A DNA stretch of 16,024 nt from Alteromonadaceae bacterium UBA2620 (GTDB taxonomy: Bacteria; Pseudomonadota; Gammaproteobacteria; Enterobacterales; Alteromonadaceae): contig DDJQ01000124.1 of NCBI GenBank assembly GCA_002339125.1, positions 1 to 16,024 on the forward strand, read 5' to 3'. Made by a program: the position numbers and the translations under genes. Positions 6,102-13,908 of the stretch are shown here, piece after piece. The notes under the pieces are model-generated. The model worked only from the letters and a program-made list of their open reading frames with translations, did not search any database and was not told the origin of the DNA. Each line of letters opens with the position of its first letter. Position 1 is the stretch's first letter.

Positions 6102-7601
6102 ATGCTAGATACTCAACTGCTCGACAGCTTACCATATAAACTCTATCGCGCCGACCAGGTTCGGGAAAATGAACGTACTGCGGCTGAACAGTCCGGTGTG
6201 GAAATGTTTGAGCTGATGCAGCGCGCCGGTAAGGCGGTATTTAAGCAGTGTCAGTTGTTACTGCCCAACACCGACGTGTTTTTAGTACTGGTAGGCCAGG
6301 GCAACAACGCCGGCGACGGTTACATTGCTGCGTTACATGCGAAAGAAGCCGGGAAGCAGGTCTTGCTGTGTGCTGTTGAACCGCACCGTATTCTCGAGGG
6401 CGATGCTGGCACGGCGCAGCAAAAATGGCTCGACGCTGGTGGCAAAATAGAGCCTTTTACTGCCGCCCATCTGGATAAATGTGAACTTATCGTTGATGCG
6501 CTGTTAGGCACCGGCATTAACAGTTATATCCGCAATGAGTTTGCCGATATTATCGATGCGGTTAATCAGGCCGATAAGCCGGTGGTGAGTATTGATGTGC
6601 CTTCCGGCCTTGATTCTAACACCGGTCAGTCGCTGGGACGCTGCATTGAGGCCGACGTAACCGTCACCTTCGTTGGCATTAAACCCGGGTTAACCACCGG
6701 CGCTGGTAAACAATCCTGTGGCCGTTTAGTGTTCGACGATCTGGGCATTGGTAAAGCTTTTGTTGAGCTAGCTCGTTCCTCTGCCACGTTACTGACTATC
6801 GAACAGTTCCAGGGCATGGCTCCGCGAGAAATCCACAGCCATAAAGGCACCTATGGCAGGTTGCTGTGCATCGGCGGTAATCGCGGCACCGCAGGTGCCA
6901 TACGTCTGGCCAGTGAAGCGGCTTTGCGCTGCGGCACCGGGCTGGTGAAAGTATTCTGCCATGAGGCCTCAACGATTCAGGTCAGTGCCGGCCGACCAGA
7001 GCTGATGGTGTCTCATGAGAACCTGCAGGATGCGCTTAACTGGGCATCCTGCGTGGTAATTGGCCCGGGACTTGGTCAGGATGACTGGGCGCTGGCAGCG
7101 TTTGAACAAGCTATGAAGCATTGTCAGACCCATCCTAAACCCATGGTGATCGATGCCGATGCATTGAATCTGTTAAGCAAACATGCGCTGTCGTACACCA
7201 TCACCGATTGCATTATTACGCCCCATGCCGGTGAAGCGGCGCGGCTACTTAATACCAGCGTGGATGAAGTGGAAGCAGACCGCTTTAACAGTACCAAACA
7301 ATGTGCGCAGAAATTCCATGCGACCTGTGTGCTCAAAGGCGCCGGTTCGATTATCGATAACGAAACCCAGACCTGGGTATGTCAGCACGGTAATCCGGGG
7401 ATGGCCACTGCTGGTATGGGCGATGTGTTAAGTGGTATTCTTGGGTCATTGCTGGCTCAGGGGCTTAGCAAGGATATTGCAACCAAATACGGCGTTTCTA
7501 TTCATGCCAAAGCCGGCGATGAGGTAGCACGTCTGTATGGTCAGCGCGGGATGCTTGCCAGTGATTTGTTCGAGTCACTGCGGGCGTTGGTTAATCAGTA
7601 A
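6102..7601 (+). CDS. nnr: Bifunctional NAD(P)HX epimerase / ADP-dependent NAD(P)HX dehydratase
   Basis: This 499-residue fusion repairs hydrated NADH and NADPH. The N-terminal YjeF_N epimerase (about 14-220) has GQGNNAGDGY (65-74), where GNNGGDG is usual, and the catalytic Asp132 in VDALLGTG. The C-terminal ribokinase-like dehydratase (about 235-499) has SHKGTYGRLLCIGG (246-259), GPGLG (321-325), DADALNLL (351-358), TPHAGEAARL (373-382) and NPGMATAGMGDVLSG (431-445) with Asp441. The ATG at 6102 is the only start that keeps the whole epimerase domain. It lies 6 nt from the queG ATG on the other strand, so no room exists for a separate promoter region. It is first in a nine-gene run, with tsaE starting 22 nt after its stop. 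Confidence 0.95.
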   Translation: MLDTQLLDSLPYKLYRADQVRENERTAAEQSGVEMFELMQRAGKAVFKQCQLLLPNTDVFLVLVGQGNNAGDGYIAALHAKEAGKQVLLCAVEPHRILEGDAGTAQQKWLDAGGKIEPFTAAHLDKCELIVDALLGTGINSYIRNEFADIIDAVNQADKPVVSIDVPSGLDSNTGQSLGRCIEADVTVTFVGIKPGLTTGAGKQSCGRLVFDDLGIGKAFVELARSSATLLTIEQFQGMAPREIHSHKGTYGRLLCIGGNRGTAGAIRLASEAALRCGTGLVKVFCHEASTIQVSAGRPELMVSHENLQDALNWASCVVIGPGLGQDDWALAAFEQAMKHCQTHPKPMVIDADALNLLSKHALSYTITDCIITPHAGEAARLLNTSVDEVEADRFNSTKQCAQKFHATCVLKGAGSIIDNETQTWVCQHGNPGMATAGMGDVLSGILGSLLAQGLSKDIATKYGVSIHAKAGDEVARLYGQRGMLASDLFESLRALVNQ

Positions 7602-7623
7602 TCATTGAGTAGTAGTAATCGGT

Positions 7624-8106
7624 ATGGCATTAGCGCAAGGGGCGTTTTACGCGGCAACTGAACAGGATACGGCGAAACTGGCCACTGATCTGGCGCAGGC
7701 GGTAAAGCAGCAGTTACCGCAAGGAATAGTGGTTTATCTGCAAGGCGATCTGGGAGCCGGTAAAACCACATTCAGCCGTCATTTTATTCAGGCTCTTGGT
7801 CATTCAGGCAATGTTAAGAGTCCTACCTATACGCTGGTTGAACCGTATTCGCTGGCGGGCCTGGAAGTCTTTCATTTCGACCTGTACCGACTGGCGGATC
7901 CTGAAGAGCTCGAGTTTATGGGGATCCGCGATTATTTTGGCGATAATCGCGTTTGTCTTATTGAGTGGCCGCAAAATGGTGGTCAAAACTTGGCACCAGC
8001 GGATTTAGTGATTAGTATAGAACCAGATAAGTCTGGAAGACGATTCAGCATTGCGGCGATCTCGCTAACAGGGCGAGCTGCCTTGCAGCTGTGTAAAAGG
8101 ATATAG
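7624..8106 (+). CDS. tsaE: tRNA threonylcarbamoyladenosine synthesis ATPase TsaE
   Basis: TsaE works with TsaB and TsaD to make t6A37 in ANN-decoding tRNAs and is usually essential. The 160-residue protein has the Walker A loop GDLGAGKTT (41-49), SPTYTLVEPY (66-75), HFDLYRL (84-90) with the following Asp/Glu-rich helix, and LIEWP (112-116). These motifs match the compact family order. The ATG at 7624 fits the family N-terminus. It sits between nnr and amiB, as in E. coli. The C-terminal tail after about residue 140 is poorly conserved. Confidence 0.93.
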   Translation: MALAQGAFYAATEQDTAKLATDLAQAVKQQLPQGIVVYLQGDLGAGKTTFSRHFIQALGHSGNVKSPTYTLVEPYSLAGLEVFHFDLYRLADPEELEFMGIRDYFGDNRVCLIEWPQNGGQNLAPADLVISIEPDKSGRRFSIAAISLTGRAALQLCKRI

Positions 8107-8155
8107 CCTGGCGCTGGATCCGATCGTTCTTCGGGGGAATTTACGGCCTGATAAA

Positions 8156-8161
8156 TATAAT
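8156..8161 (+). promoter_or_regulatory. Possible internal promoter of amiB (-10 TATAAT)
   Basis: A perfect TATAAT lies in the 73-nt gap between tsaE and amiB, 18 nt before the ATG. No recognisable -35 occurs 16-18 nt upstream, where the sequence is G-rich. The start point would fall near 8168, just before the AGGG ribosome-binding run. It is weak as evidence. Confidence 0.25.
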
Positions 8162-8179
8162 TCAACACCAGGGCTAAGT

Positions 8180-9499
8180 ATGTTGCGCGACCAATTACTA
8201 CTATTAATAAGTTTGTGCTTACTTACCTTTAGTGTGAGTGCTGCAAACGACATAAACAATATGCGTGTATGGCCTTCAGAAGGCAGTACGCGGGTGGTTT
8301 TTGATCTCAAAAGTTCCCCTGAATTTACCTATTTTACCCTTCGTAATCCGGATCGGCTGGTGATCGATCTGGCCGCAACCCAAAGCGATACGTCGCTGGA
8401 TATCGATAAGCAGGGGCCGCTGCTTAAACGGGTCAGATACTCCACACCCAAAGACAATTCATCTACCCGCATCGTACTGGAATTAAACCGCAAGGCGGAA
8501 ACTGCGTTGTTTGCTATACCGCCGGCCGAAGACAAAGGCCACCGGCTGGTGGTTGATCTGGTGGACACCGCACCAACCGGTGAGCCGGGAGTAGTGCTGG
8601 ATATGAACCAATCCAGTCGCGACCGCGATATTATTGTAGCAATTGACGCCGGTCATGGCGGTAAGGATCCCGGCTCAATCGGCCCTGCTGGTAGCTTTGA
8701 AAAAAATATTACCCTGAGTATCGCCAAAATGCTCGAGAGCCGAATCAACGCCGAAACCGGTATGCGTGCGGTAATGACGCGCAGTGGCGATTATTACATC
8801 TCGCCCAATGGTCGCCCGGAAGTGGCCCGTAAGCATAAAGCGGATTTGCTGATTTCGATTCACGCTGACGCGTTTAGTCAGCCTCAGCCCCGCGGGGCAT
8901 CAGTATGGGTGTTATCTATGCGTCGTGCCGACAGCGAGCTGGGTCGCTGGCTGGAAAAAAGCGAACGCCACTCAGAATTGCTCGGCGGTGCGGCAGAAGT
9001 CATTTCGGATAATGCATCAGAGCGTTATCTGGCCGAAACGATCCTGGGTTTATCCATGGACCACTCCATGTCGACCAGCTACGACCTGAGTAAGAAAGTC
9101 ATCAGCGAGTTAAAAGGGATTACACGCCTGCACAAACGCGCGCCTCAGGCGGCAAGTTTTGCGGTATTAACCGCGCCGGATATTCCTTCTATTCTGGTCG
9201 AGGTCGGGTTTATTTCGAATCCGCAGGAAGAGAAAAACCTCAACTGGTCCAAATACCGCCAGCAACTGGCAGATGCGTTGTTAGCGGCAACCAAGCGCTA
9301 TTTTCAACAAACACCGCCGGATGGTACGCTCTGGGCCTCGATAAAATCGGAAACCCGCACGCATAAAGTACGCAGTGGGGAGTCTTTATCCCTGCTGGCA
9401 CAGCGCTATAATGTTAAAGTCAGCAGCATTAAAGCCGCCAATAATCTCAATAGTGACATGGTCCGCATCGGGCAGGTGCTCACTATTCCTAGTACCTAA
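8180..9499 (+). CDS. amiB: N-acetylmuramoyl-L-alanine amidase AmiB with AMIN and LysM domains
   Basis: This exported zinc amidase cuts the lactyl-peptide bond of septal peptidoglycan at cell separation. A signal peptide spans residues 1-21 (cleavage near SVSA-AND). An AMIN domain follows (about 25-130), then a short linker, then an Amidase_3 domain (about 150-375). Likely zinc ligands are His159 in DAGHGG, Glu174 in FEKN and His228 in SIHAD; the catalytic glutamate is Glu341 in VEVGFISN. The segment about 245-320 (ELGRWLEKSERHSELL and following) fits the autoinhibitory helix region of EnvC-activated division amidases. One LysM domain closes the protein (394-437). E. coli AmiB lacks LysM, while Pseudomonas and Vibrio homologues carry it. 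Operon position between tsaE and mutL is conserved. Confidence 0.95.
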   Translation: MLRDQLLLLISLCLLTFSVSAANDINNMRVWPSEGSTRVVFDLKSSPEFTYFTLRNPDRLVIDLAATQSDTSLDIDKQGPLLKRVRYSTPKDNSSTRIVLELNRKAETALFAIPPAEDKGHRLVVDLVDTAPTGEPGVVLDMNQSSRDRDIIVAIDAGHGGKDPGSIGPAGSFEKNITLSIAKMLESRINAETGMRAVMTRSGDYYISPNGRPEVARKHKADLLISIHADAFSQPQPRGASVWVLSMRRADSELGRWLEKSERHSELLGGAAEVISDNASERYLAETILGLSMDHSMSTSYDLSKKVISELKGITRLHKRAPQAASFAVLTAPDIPSILVEVGFISNPQEEKNLNWSKYRQQLADALLAATKRYFQQTPPDGTLWASIKSETRTHKVRSGESLSLLAQRYNVKVSSIKAANNLNSDMVRIGQVLTIPST

Positions 9500-9512
9500 G
9501 CAAAACGTTAAC

Positions 9513-9516
9513 AGGA
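9513..9516 (+). promoter_or_regulatory. Shine-Dalgarno supporting the TTG start of mutL
   Basis: AGGA ends 6 nt before the TTG at 9523-9525. No ATG or GTG is in frame near here, and the protein read from the TTG aligns with the conserved MutL N-terminus. Confidence 0.6.
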
Positions 9517-9522
9517 TTTTCT

Positions 9523-11271
9523 TTGCCAATTAAATTATTGCCGCCCCGACTGGCAAACCAGATTGCTGCCGGTGAAGTGGTGGAACGCCCCGCCTCAGTC
9601 GTAAAGGAGCTGGTGGAAAACAGCCTGGACGCCGGTGCTACGCGTATTGAGCTCGATATCGAAAAAGGTGGTCATAAGCGCATTAAATTGCGGGATAATG
9701 GTATAGGTATCGCGAAAGACGAGCTGGAGCTGGCTTTGTCGCGGCACGCTACCAGTAAGATTGCAACGCTCGACGACCTCGAGCAGATTTTGTCACTGGG
9801 GTTTCGGGGTGAGGCGCTGGCCAGTATTTCGTCTGTCAGCCGCCTGTCGCTAACCTCGAAGCCGGCTGGGCAGGAGCAGGCATGGCAGGCAAACTGCGAG
9901 GGCCGCGATATGGCGGTAAGCCTACAACCCGCGGCTCATCCCGACGGCACTACCATTGACGTGGCGGATATTTTTTACAACACCCCGGCACGGCGCAAGT
10001 TCTTGCGCACCGAAAAAACCGAATACCAGCATATTGAAGACGTCATCAAGCGCATTGCGTTAAGTCGCCCGGATGTGGCTTTTGTGCTGCGTCACAATGG
10101 TAAGGTAACCAAGCGGTTCACCGCGGTGGGTGAGGATCAGCTCGCCTCACGAGTAGGGCAGGTCTGTGGCCAGGCGTTTTTACAACATGCTATCCACACC
10201 CGGTGTGAGTACGATTCCATCACGCTTGAGGCCTGGCTGGGCGATGCCAGTCAGATGCGCAGCAGCAATGACTGCCAGTATAGCTTTGTGAATGGGCGTG
10301 GTATGCGCGATAAGCTTATTCTCCACGCATTGCGTCAGGCCTATGAATCAGTGCTGGCACTGCCTGAACAACCCGCGTTTGTGGTGTATTTAACCATCGA
10401 CCCGAAAGAAGTGGATGTGAATGTACACCCTGCAAAGCACGAAGTAAGGTTTCAGCAAAGCCGGCTGGTGCACGATTTTATCTGCAAGGCTATCTGCGAT
10501 GCCTTAAGCAGCAGTGCAGGAGCGCAGGACACCATGTTGCAGGAGCCTTCACCACAGCCCAGTCATGATTACATTCGCCCTCTCGTGCAACGTAGCGACA
10601 ATGATTACAATCCGCCAGCCGGAACGTCCCATCAGGTGCGTTCGGGGGGAACAGGTAGTCCGGCAGGGCGCGGTGCACCGTATACACCTGCAGGCAGCAG
10701 GGTAAGTGGTCAGTATCAGCAGCATTACCAGCAACTGATGACGCCAGCTCCCGAGCAGGCAGATGACGCGGGGAGCGGATTACGCTTTGTAGAGTTAGCA
10801 GGGGCGAGGCTATACGTTCAAACCAGCCAATGTGTGCTGCTGGAGTCCCAACAGTTAGTAAAACCCTGGTTAGTTGATAAATTTAATCAGGCGAGTGTCG
10901 CTCAACCGTTGTTGATGCCGGTGGCCGTCAGTCAGACTCTGACTGCTCAAAGCGCGGCATTTTTAACTGAGCAAGGCTTTGAAATTAGCAGTGCTGGCGG
11001 AAAATCGCGCCTGCTTAAAGTGCCAGGCGGGCTGCGTCAGCTTCCCTGGGCAGGTCTATTTCCGGCACTGGTAGAAGCATCTCCACAAGAGGAAGAAGCG
11101 CTCCATTTGGCGTTAGCGCAGGCGCTGCAAAATCAGGAAACTAAACAATTGCCTTTGTGGCAGTGGTTTGATCAGCTGGCGGTTTCGGCGCAAGCTGACA
11201 TACTTGAACAATATGGCCTTGGTGTGGCGCAGCAAAAGCTTATTCACTGGATAACAACAAACAATGAGTAA
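9523..11271 (+). CDS. mutL: DNA mismatch repair protein MutL
   Basis: MutL couples MutS mismatch recognition to downstream nicking and unwinding. The 582-residue protein starts at TTG with MPIKLLPPRLANQIAAGEVV, the family N-terminus. The GHKL ATPase motifs are present: Glu29 and Asn33 in KELVENSLDAG (28-38), DNGIGI (58-63) and GFRGEAL (93-99), followed by the transducer domain to about residue 335. A Ser/Pro/Gln/Gly-rich linker runs from about 335 to 415. The C-terminal dimerisation domain lacks the DQHAx2Ex4E endonuclease motif, as expected where MutH makes the nick; mutH is not in this window. It is somewhat shorter than E. coli MutL (615), mostly in the linker. Its last 8 bases overlap miaA. 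Confidence 0.96.
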   Translation: MPIKLLPPRLANQIAAGEVVERPASVVKELVENSLDAGATRIELDIEKGGHKRIKLRDNGIGIAKDELELALSRHATSKIATLDDLEQILSLGFRGEALASISSVSRLSLTSKPAGQEQAWQANCEGRDMAVSLQPAAHPDGTTIDVADIFYNTPARRKFLRTEKTEYQHIEDVIKRIALSRPDVAFVLRHNGKVTKRFTAVGEDQLASRVGQVCGQAFLQHAIHTRCEYDSITLEAWLGDASQMRSSNDCQYSFVNGRGMRDKLILHALRQAYESVLALPEQPAFVVYLTIDPKEVDVNVHPAKHEVRFQQSRLVHDFICKAICDALSSSAGAQDTMLQEPSPQPSHDYIRPLVQRSDNDYNPPAGTSHQVRSGGTGSPAGRGAPYTPAGSRVSGQYQQHYQQLMTPAPEQADDAGSGLRFVELAGARLYVQTSQCVLLESQQLVKPWLVDKFNQASVAQPLLMPVAVSQTLTAQSAAFLTEQGFEISSAGGKSRLLKVPGGLRQLPWAGLFPALVEASPQEEEALHLALAQALQNQETKQLPLWQWFDQLAVSAQADILEQYGLGVAQQKLIHWITTNNE

Positions 11272-12190
11272 TCAAACCGGCCCGGTGGTATCGATAATGG
11301 GCCCGACCGCATCCGGCAAGACCGGATTGGCGCTGGAACTGGCCAGTCAGGTACCCGCTGAGATAATCAGTGTCGACTCGGCACTGGTTTATAAACACAT
11401 GAATATTGGTACGGCCAAGCCGACGGCCGAGGAGATGGCCGTTGCGCCACACTGGCTGGTGGATATCATTGAGCCAACAGAGGCGTACTCTGTGGCAGAC
11501 TTTGTGGCCGACACCACACGTCTGATCAGTGAAATTCACGGCCGTGGAAAGCTGCCCATTCTGGTCGGCGGTACAATTATGTACTTTAATGCCTTGATAA
11601 ATGGTATTTCGCCCCTACCTAAGTCTGACCCAGAGATTCGTGAAGCGATTCTCAGTGAAGCTAATGAGCGGGGCTGGCAGGCAATGCATGCCGACCTCGA
11701 AACGATCGACCCGGTCAGTGCAGGGCGCATTCATCCGAATGATCCGCAACGACTGACCAGAGCGCTGGAAGTGTATCGCAGTTCGGGGAAATCACTAACC
11801 CACTGGCAGCAAAAGGCAATTTATCGTTGCCCGTACAAGATTGACCAGTTTGCGATTGCACCACAGGAGCGAGCCGTGTTACATGATCGCATTGCACAAA
11901 GGTTTGATTTGATGTTAGCGCAAGGATTGGTGGACGAAGTGAAAGCGTTGTACGAACGCGGTGACCTTCATGAGGACATGCCAGCAATCCGGGCTGTGGG
12001 ATATCGTCAGGTATGGCAGTATCTTAAAGGCGAGTTAAGCTATGCAGAAATGCGTGATAAAGGTATCATTGCAACCAGGCAGTTAGCGAAAAGACAGTTA
12101 ACCTGGTTACGAGGATGGCCTGATTTAACCTGGCTTGACACATTTGCTAAAGATAATTTGACTAAAATTACTGCAAAAGTCACACTTTAG
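11264..12190 (+). CDS. miaA: tRNA dimethylallyltransferase
   Basis: MiaA transfers a dimethylallyl group to A37 of tRNAs reading UNN codons, making i6A. The 308-residue protein has the P-loop GPTASGKT (13-20), the conserved VDSALVYKHMNIGTAKP (37-53) with the catalytic Asp38, LPILVGGT (97-104), and the DPQRLTRALEVYRSSGKS block. AIRAVGYRQVWQYL and TRQLAKRQLTWLRGWP lie near the C-terminus. The start ATG lies inside the end of mutL (8-nt overlap), which indicates translational coupling. In E. coli the miaA region also carries hfq promoters. Confidence 0.96.
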   Translation: MSNQTGPVVSIMGPTASGKTGLALELASQVPAEIISVDSALVYKHMNIGTAKPTAEEMAVAPHWLVDIIEPTEAYSVADFVADTTRLISEIHGRGKLPILVGGTIMYFNALINGISPLPKSDPEIREAILSEANERGWQAMHADLETIDPVSAGRIHPNDPQRLTRALEVYRSSGKSLTHWQQKAIYRCPYKIDQFAIAPQERAVLHDRIAQRFDLMLAQGLVDEVKALYERGDLHEDMPAIRAVGYRQVWQYLKGELSYAEMRDKGIIATRQLAKRQLTWLRGWPDLTWLDTFAKDNLTKITAKVTL

Positions 12191-12202
12191 TTTGGACAAG
12201 TG

Positions 12203-12211
12203 TGATATAAA
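12203..12211 (+). promoter_or_regulatory. Extended -10 promoter candidate for hfq
   Basis: TGA followed by TATAAA (12206-12211) is an extended -10 with a 5 of 6 hexamer in the AT-rich 85-nt gap between miaA and hfq. The corresponding -35 region is poor. The leader would be about 58 nt. A weak 5-bp stem (GACAA at 12227-12231, TTGTC at 12242-12246) lies within it. An own promoter for hfq agrees with the multiple hfq promoters known in E. coli. Confidence 0.4.
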
Positions 12212-12275
12212 TTTAATTAGCGCTGGGACAATTTTTTTGAGTTGTCGGTTTAATAATAAAAATTAAGGATCTGAG

Positions 12276-12524
12276 ATGGCTAAAGGGCAATCATTACAAG
12301 ACCCGTTTTTAAACGCATTACGGAAGGAGCGGATTCCGGTTTCTATTTATTTAGTTAACGGTATTAAACTCCAGGGGCAGGTAGAGTCATTCGACCAGTT
12401 TGTTATCCTGTTAAAGAACACAGTGAGTCAGATGGTTTACAAGCATGCTATCTCAACGGTCGTGCCTTCACGAGCTATTACGATGCCAAGCGCGCAAGGG
12501 GATTCTGAGAACAAAAGTGAGTAA
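12276..12524 (+). CDS. hfq: RNA chaperone Hfq
   Basis: Hfq forms a hexameric ring that pairs small RNAs with mRNAs. The 82-residue protein has the Sm fold: Sm1 around residues 20-50 (IPVSIYLVNGIKLQGQVESF) and Sm2 with YKHAISTVVPSR (55-66). Proximal-face residues Gln8, Phe42, Tyr55, Lys56 and His57 and distal-face Tyr25 and Lys31 are all present. The rim reads RKER where E. coli has RRER. The C-terminal tail is only about 16 residues and ends in the acidic DSENKSE, much shorter than E. coli Hfq (102). The start has a good AAGGA Shine-Dalgarno 6 nt upstream. It lies between miaA and hflX as in E. coli. Confidence 0.98.
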   Translation: MAKGQSLQDPFLNALRKERIPVSIYLVNGIKLQGQVESFDQFVILLKNTVSQMVYKHAISTVVPSRAITMPSAQGDSENKSE

Positions 12525-12541
12525 TTACAAAGGTAACCTGC

Positions 12542-13831
12542 TTGTTTGACCGTTATGAAGCCGGTGAACAGGCTATACTTGTTCATGTAAATTTTGCCGA
12601 TGAAGACAGTCGTGAAGACTTGGCTGAGCTGGAATTACTGGTTTCATCGGCGGGCGTTAATGCTGTTGATGTACTAACCACGTCCCGGGGCGCCCCTCAT
12701 CCAAAATACTTTGTTGGATCGGGGAAAGCCGAAGAGATCGCTGCTGCTGTGAAAGCCCATGAGGCCAATGTAGTGATCTTTAACCATGCCCTGACTCCTT
12801 CACAGGAACGAAACCTCGAAGCAATCTGCAAGTGCCGGGTGATCGATCGCACCGGTCTTATTCTTGATATTTTTGCGCAGCGTGCCCGGACTCACGAGGG
12901 TAAGCTTCAGGTTGAACTAGCCCAGTTACGGCATATATCCACGCGTTTGATTCGGGGCTGGACACACCTCGAGCGTCAAAAAGGCGGGATTGGCTTGCGT
13001 GGGCCGGGTGAAACCCAGCTCGAAACTGACCGTCGTTTATTGCGTGGCCGAATCAAGACGATTTTGCGCCGCCTGGAGAAGGTCGCCAAGCAACGGGAAC
13101 AAGGTCGACGTTCGCGCAAGCGGGCAGAAATTCCCACCATGTCCCTTGTCGGATATACCAACGCCGGTAAATCCACCCTTTTCAATCATATTACTGATGC
13201 CGATGTGTATGCGGCCGACCAGTTGTTTGCCACACTGGATCCGACCCTGCGTAAACTCGATCTTAAGGAAGTTGGCCCGGTGATTCTGGCCGATACGGTT
13301 GGTTTTATTCGTCATCTCCCCCATGATCTGGTAGCGGCCTTTAAAGCCACGTTGCAGGAAACCCAGGAAGCAGACCTGTTGCTGCATGTAGTGGATTATT
13401 CTGCCAACAACTATCTGGAAACCATGGACGAGGTGAACACGGTGCTCGATGAAATTGACGCCGGCGAAATTCAACAGCTGATTATTTGCAATAAAATTGA
13501 TCAGTTGGAAGAAGTTGAACCTAAAATTGATCGGGACGAGGACGGCATGCCAATCCGTGTGTGGCTGTCTGCGAAAACCGGTCAGGGCACTGAGCTGCTG
13601 TTCGAGGCAATTAATGATTGTCTGGCGCAGAGCATGGTAAGTTATACCCTGAAAATCCCTCCGGCACAGAGCCGTTTGCGCGGTGTTCTGTACGAACTGG
13701 ATTGTATATCCGAACAATCCTACGATGCTCAGGGGGACTGGGTGGTTGATGTGCGAATGCCGGCAGCCGATTGGAACCGGTTAGAAAAGCGTTTGGATCA
13801 TGGTTTATCAGAGTTTGTAGTAAAACACTGA
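12542..13831 (+). CDS. hflX: Ribosome-associated GTPase HflX
   Basis: HflX is an Obg/Era-class GTPase that splits stalled or heat-damaged 70S ribosomes. The 429-residue protein has the N-terminal HflX domain (1-about 195) with HPKYFVGSGKAEEI, VIDRTGLILDIFAQRA and the glycine-rich GGIGLRGPGETQLE (148-161). The G domain has G1 GYTNAGKS (204-211), G2 in TLDPT (231-235), G3 DTVGF (251-255), G4 NKID (317-320) and G5 SAK (343-345). The start is a TTG at 12542 giving MFDRY, the same N-terminus as E. coli HflX, with AAAGG at 12529-12533 as Shine-Dalgarno. It begins 17 nt after hfq. Confidence 0.96.
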   Translation: MFDRYEAGEQAILVHVNFADEDSREDLAELELLVSSAGVNAVDVLTTSRGAPHPKYFVGSGKAEEIAAAVKAHEANVVIFNHALTPSQERNLEAICKCRVIDRTGLILDIFAQRARTHEGKLQVELAQLRHISTRLIRGWTHLERQKGGIGLRGPGETQLETDRRLLRGRIKTILRRLEKVAKQREQGRRSRKRAEIPTMSLVGYTNAGKSTLFNHITDADVYAADQLFATLDPTLRKLDLKEVGPVILADTVGFIRHLPHDLVAAFKATLQETQEADLLLHVVDYSANNYLETMDEVNTVLDEIDAGEIQQLIICNKIDQLEEVEPKIDRDEDGMPIRVWLSAKTGQGTELLFEAINDCLAQSMVSYTLKIPPAQSRLRGVLYELDCISEQSYDAQGDWVVDVRMPAADWNRLEKRLDHGLSEFVVKH

Positions 13832-13832
13832 T

Positions 13833-13862
13833 TTGACAGTTTCATATATTTTGAAATCTAAA
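13833..13862 (+). promoter_or_regulatory. Possible internal promoter before hflK
   Basis: A perfect -35 TTGACA (13833-13838) starts two bases after the hflX stop. The best -10 is TCTAAA (13857-13862), 4 of 6 at 18-nt spacing. The 77-nt gap is strongly AT-rich, in contrast to the coding regions. The -35 is convincing, the -10 is not. Confidence 0.35.
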
Positions 13863-13908
13863 AACAATAGAATTCAGTATTAAATAATTAAATTTTCGGA
13901 GTACTAGC

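Noticed and set aside
8136..8165. sigmaE-like GGAATTT ... TCAA before amiB
   Set aside because: The spacer would be 19 nt, too long for the usual 15-17, and the -10 match is partial.
12224..12240. sigma54-like TGGGAC before hfq
   Set aside because: The -12 GC dinucleotide is absent at the required spacing.
13037..13717. 226-codon open frame on the minus strand inside hflX
   Set aside because: It lies wholly antisense to a conserved GTPase gene, has no recognisable domain or ribosome site, and its existence follows from the codon use of hflX.
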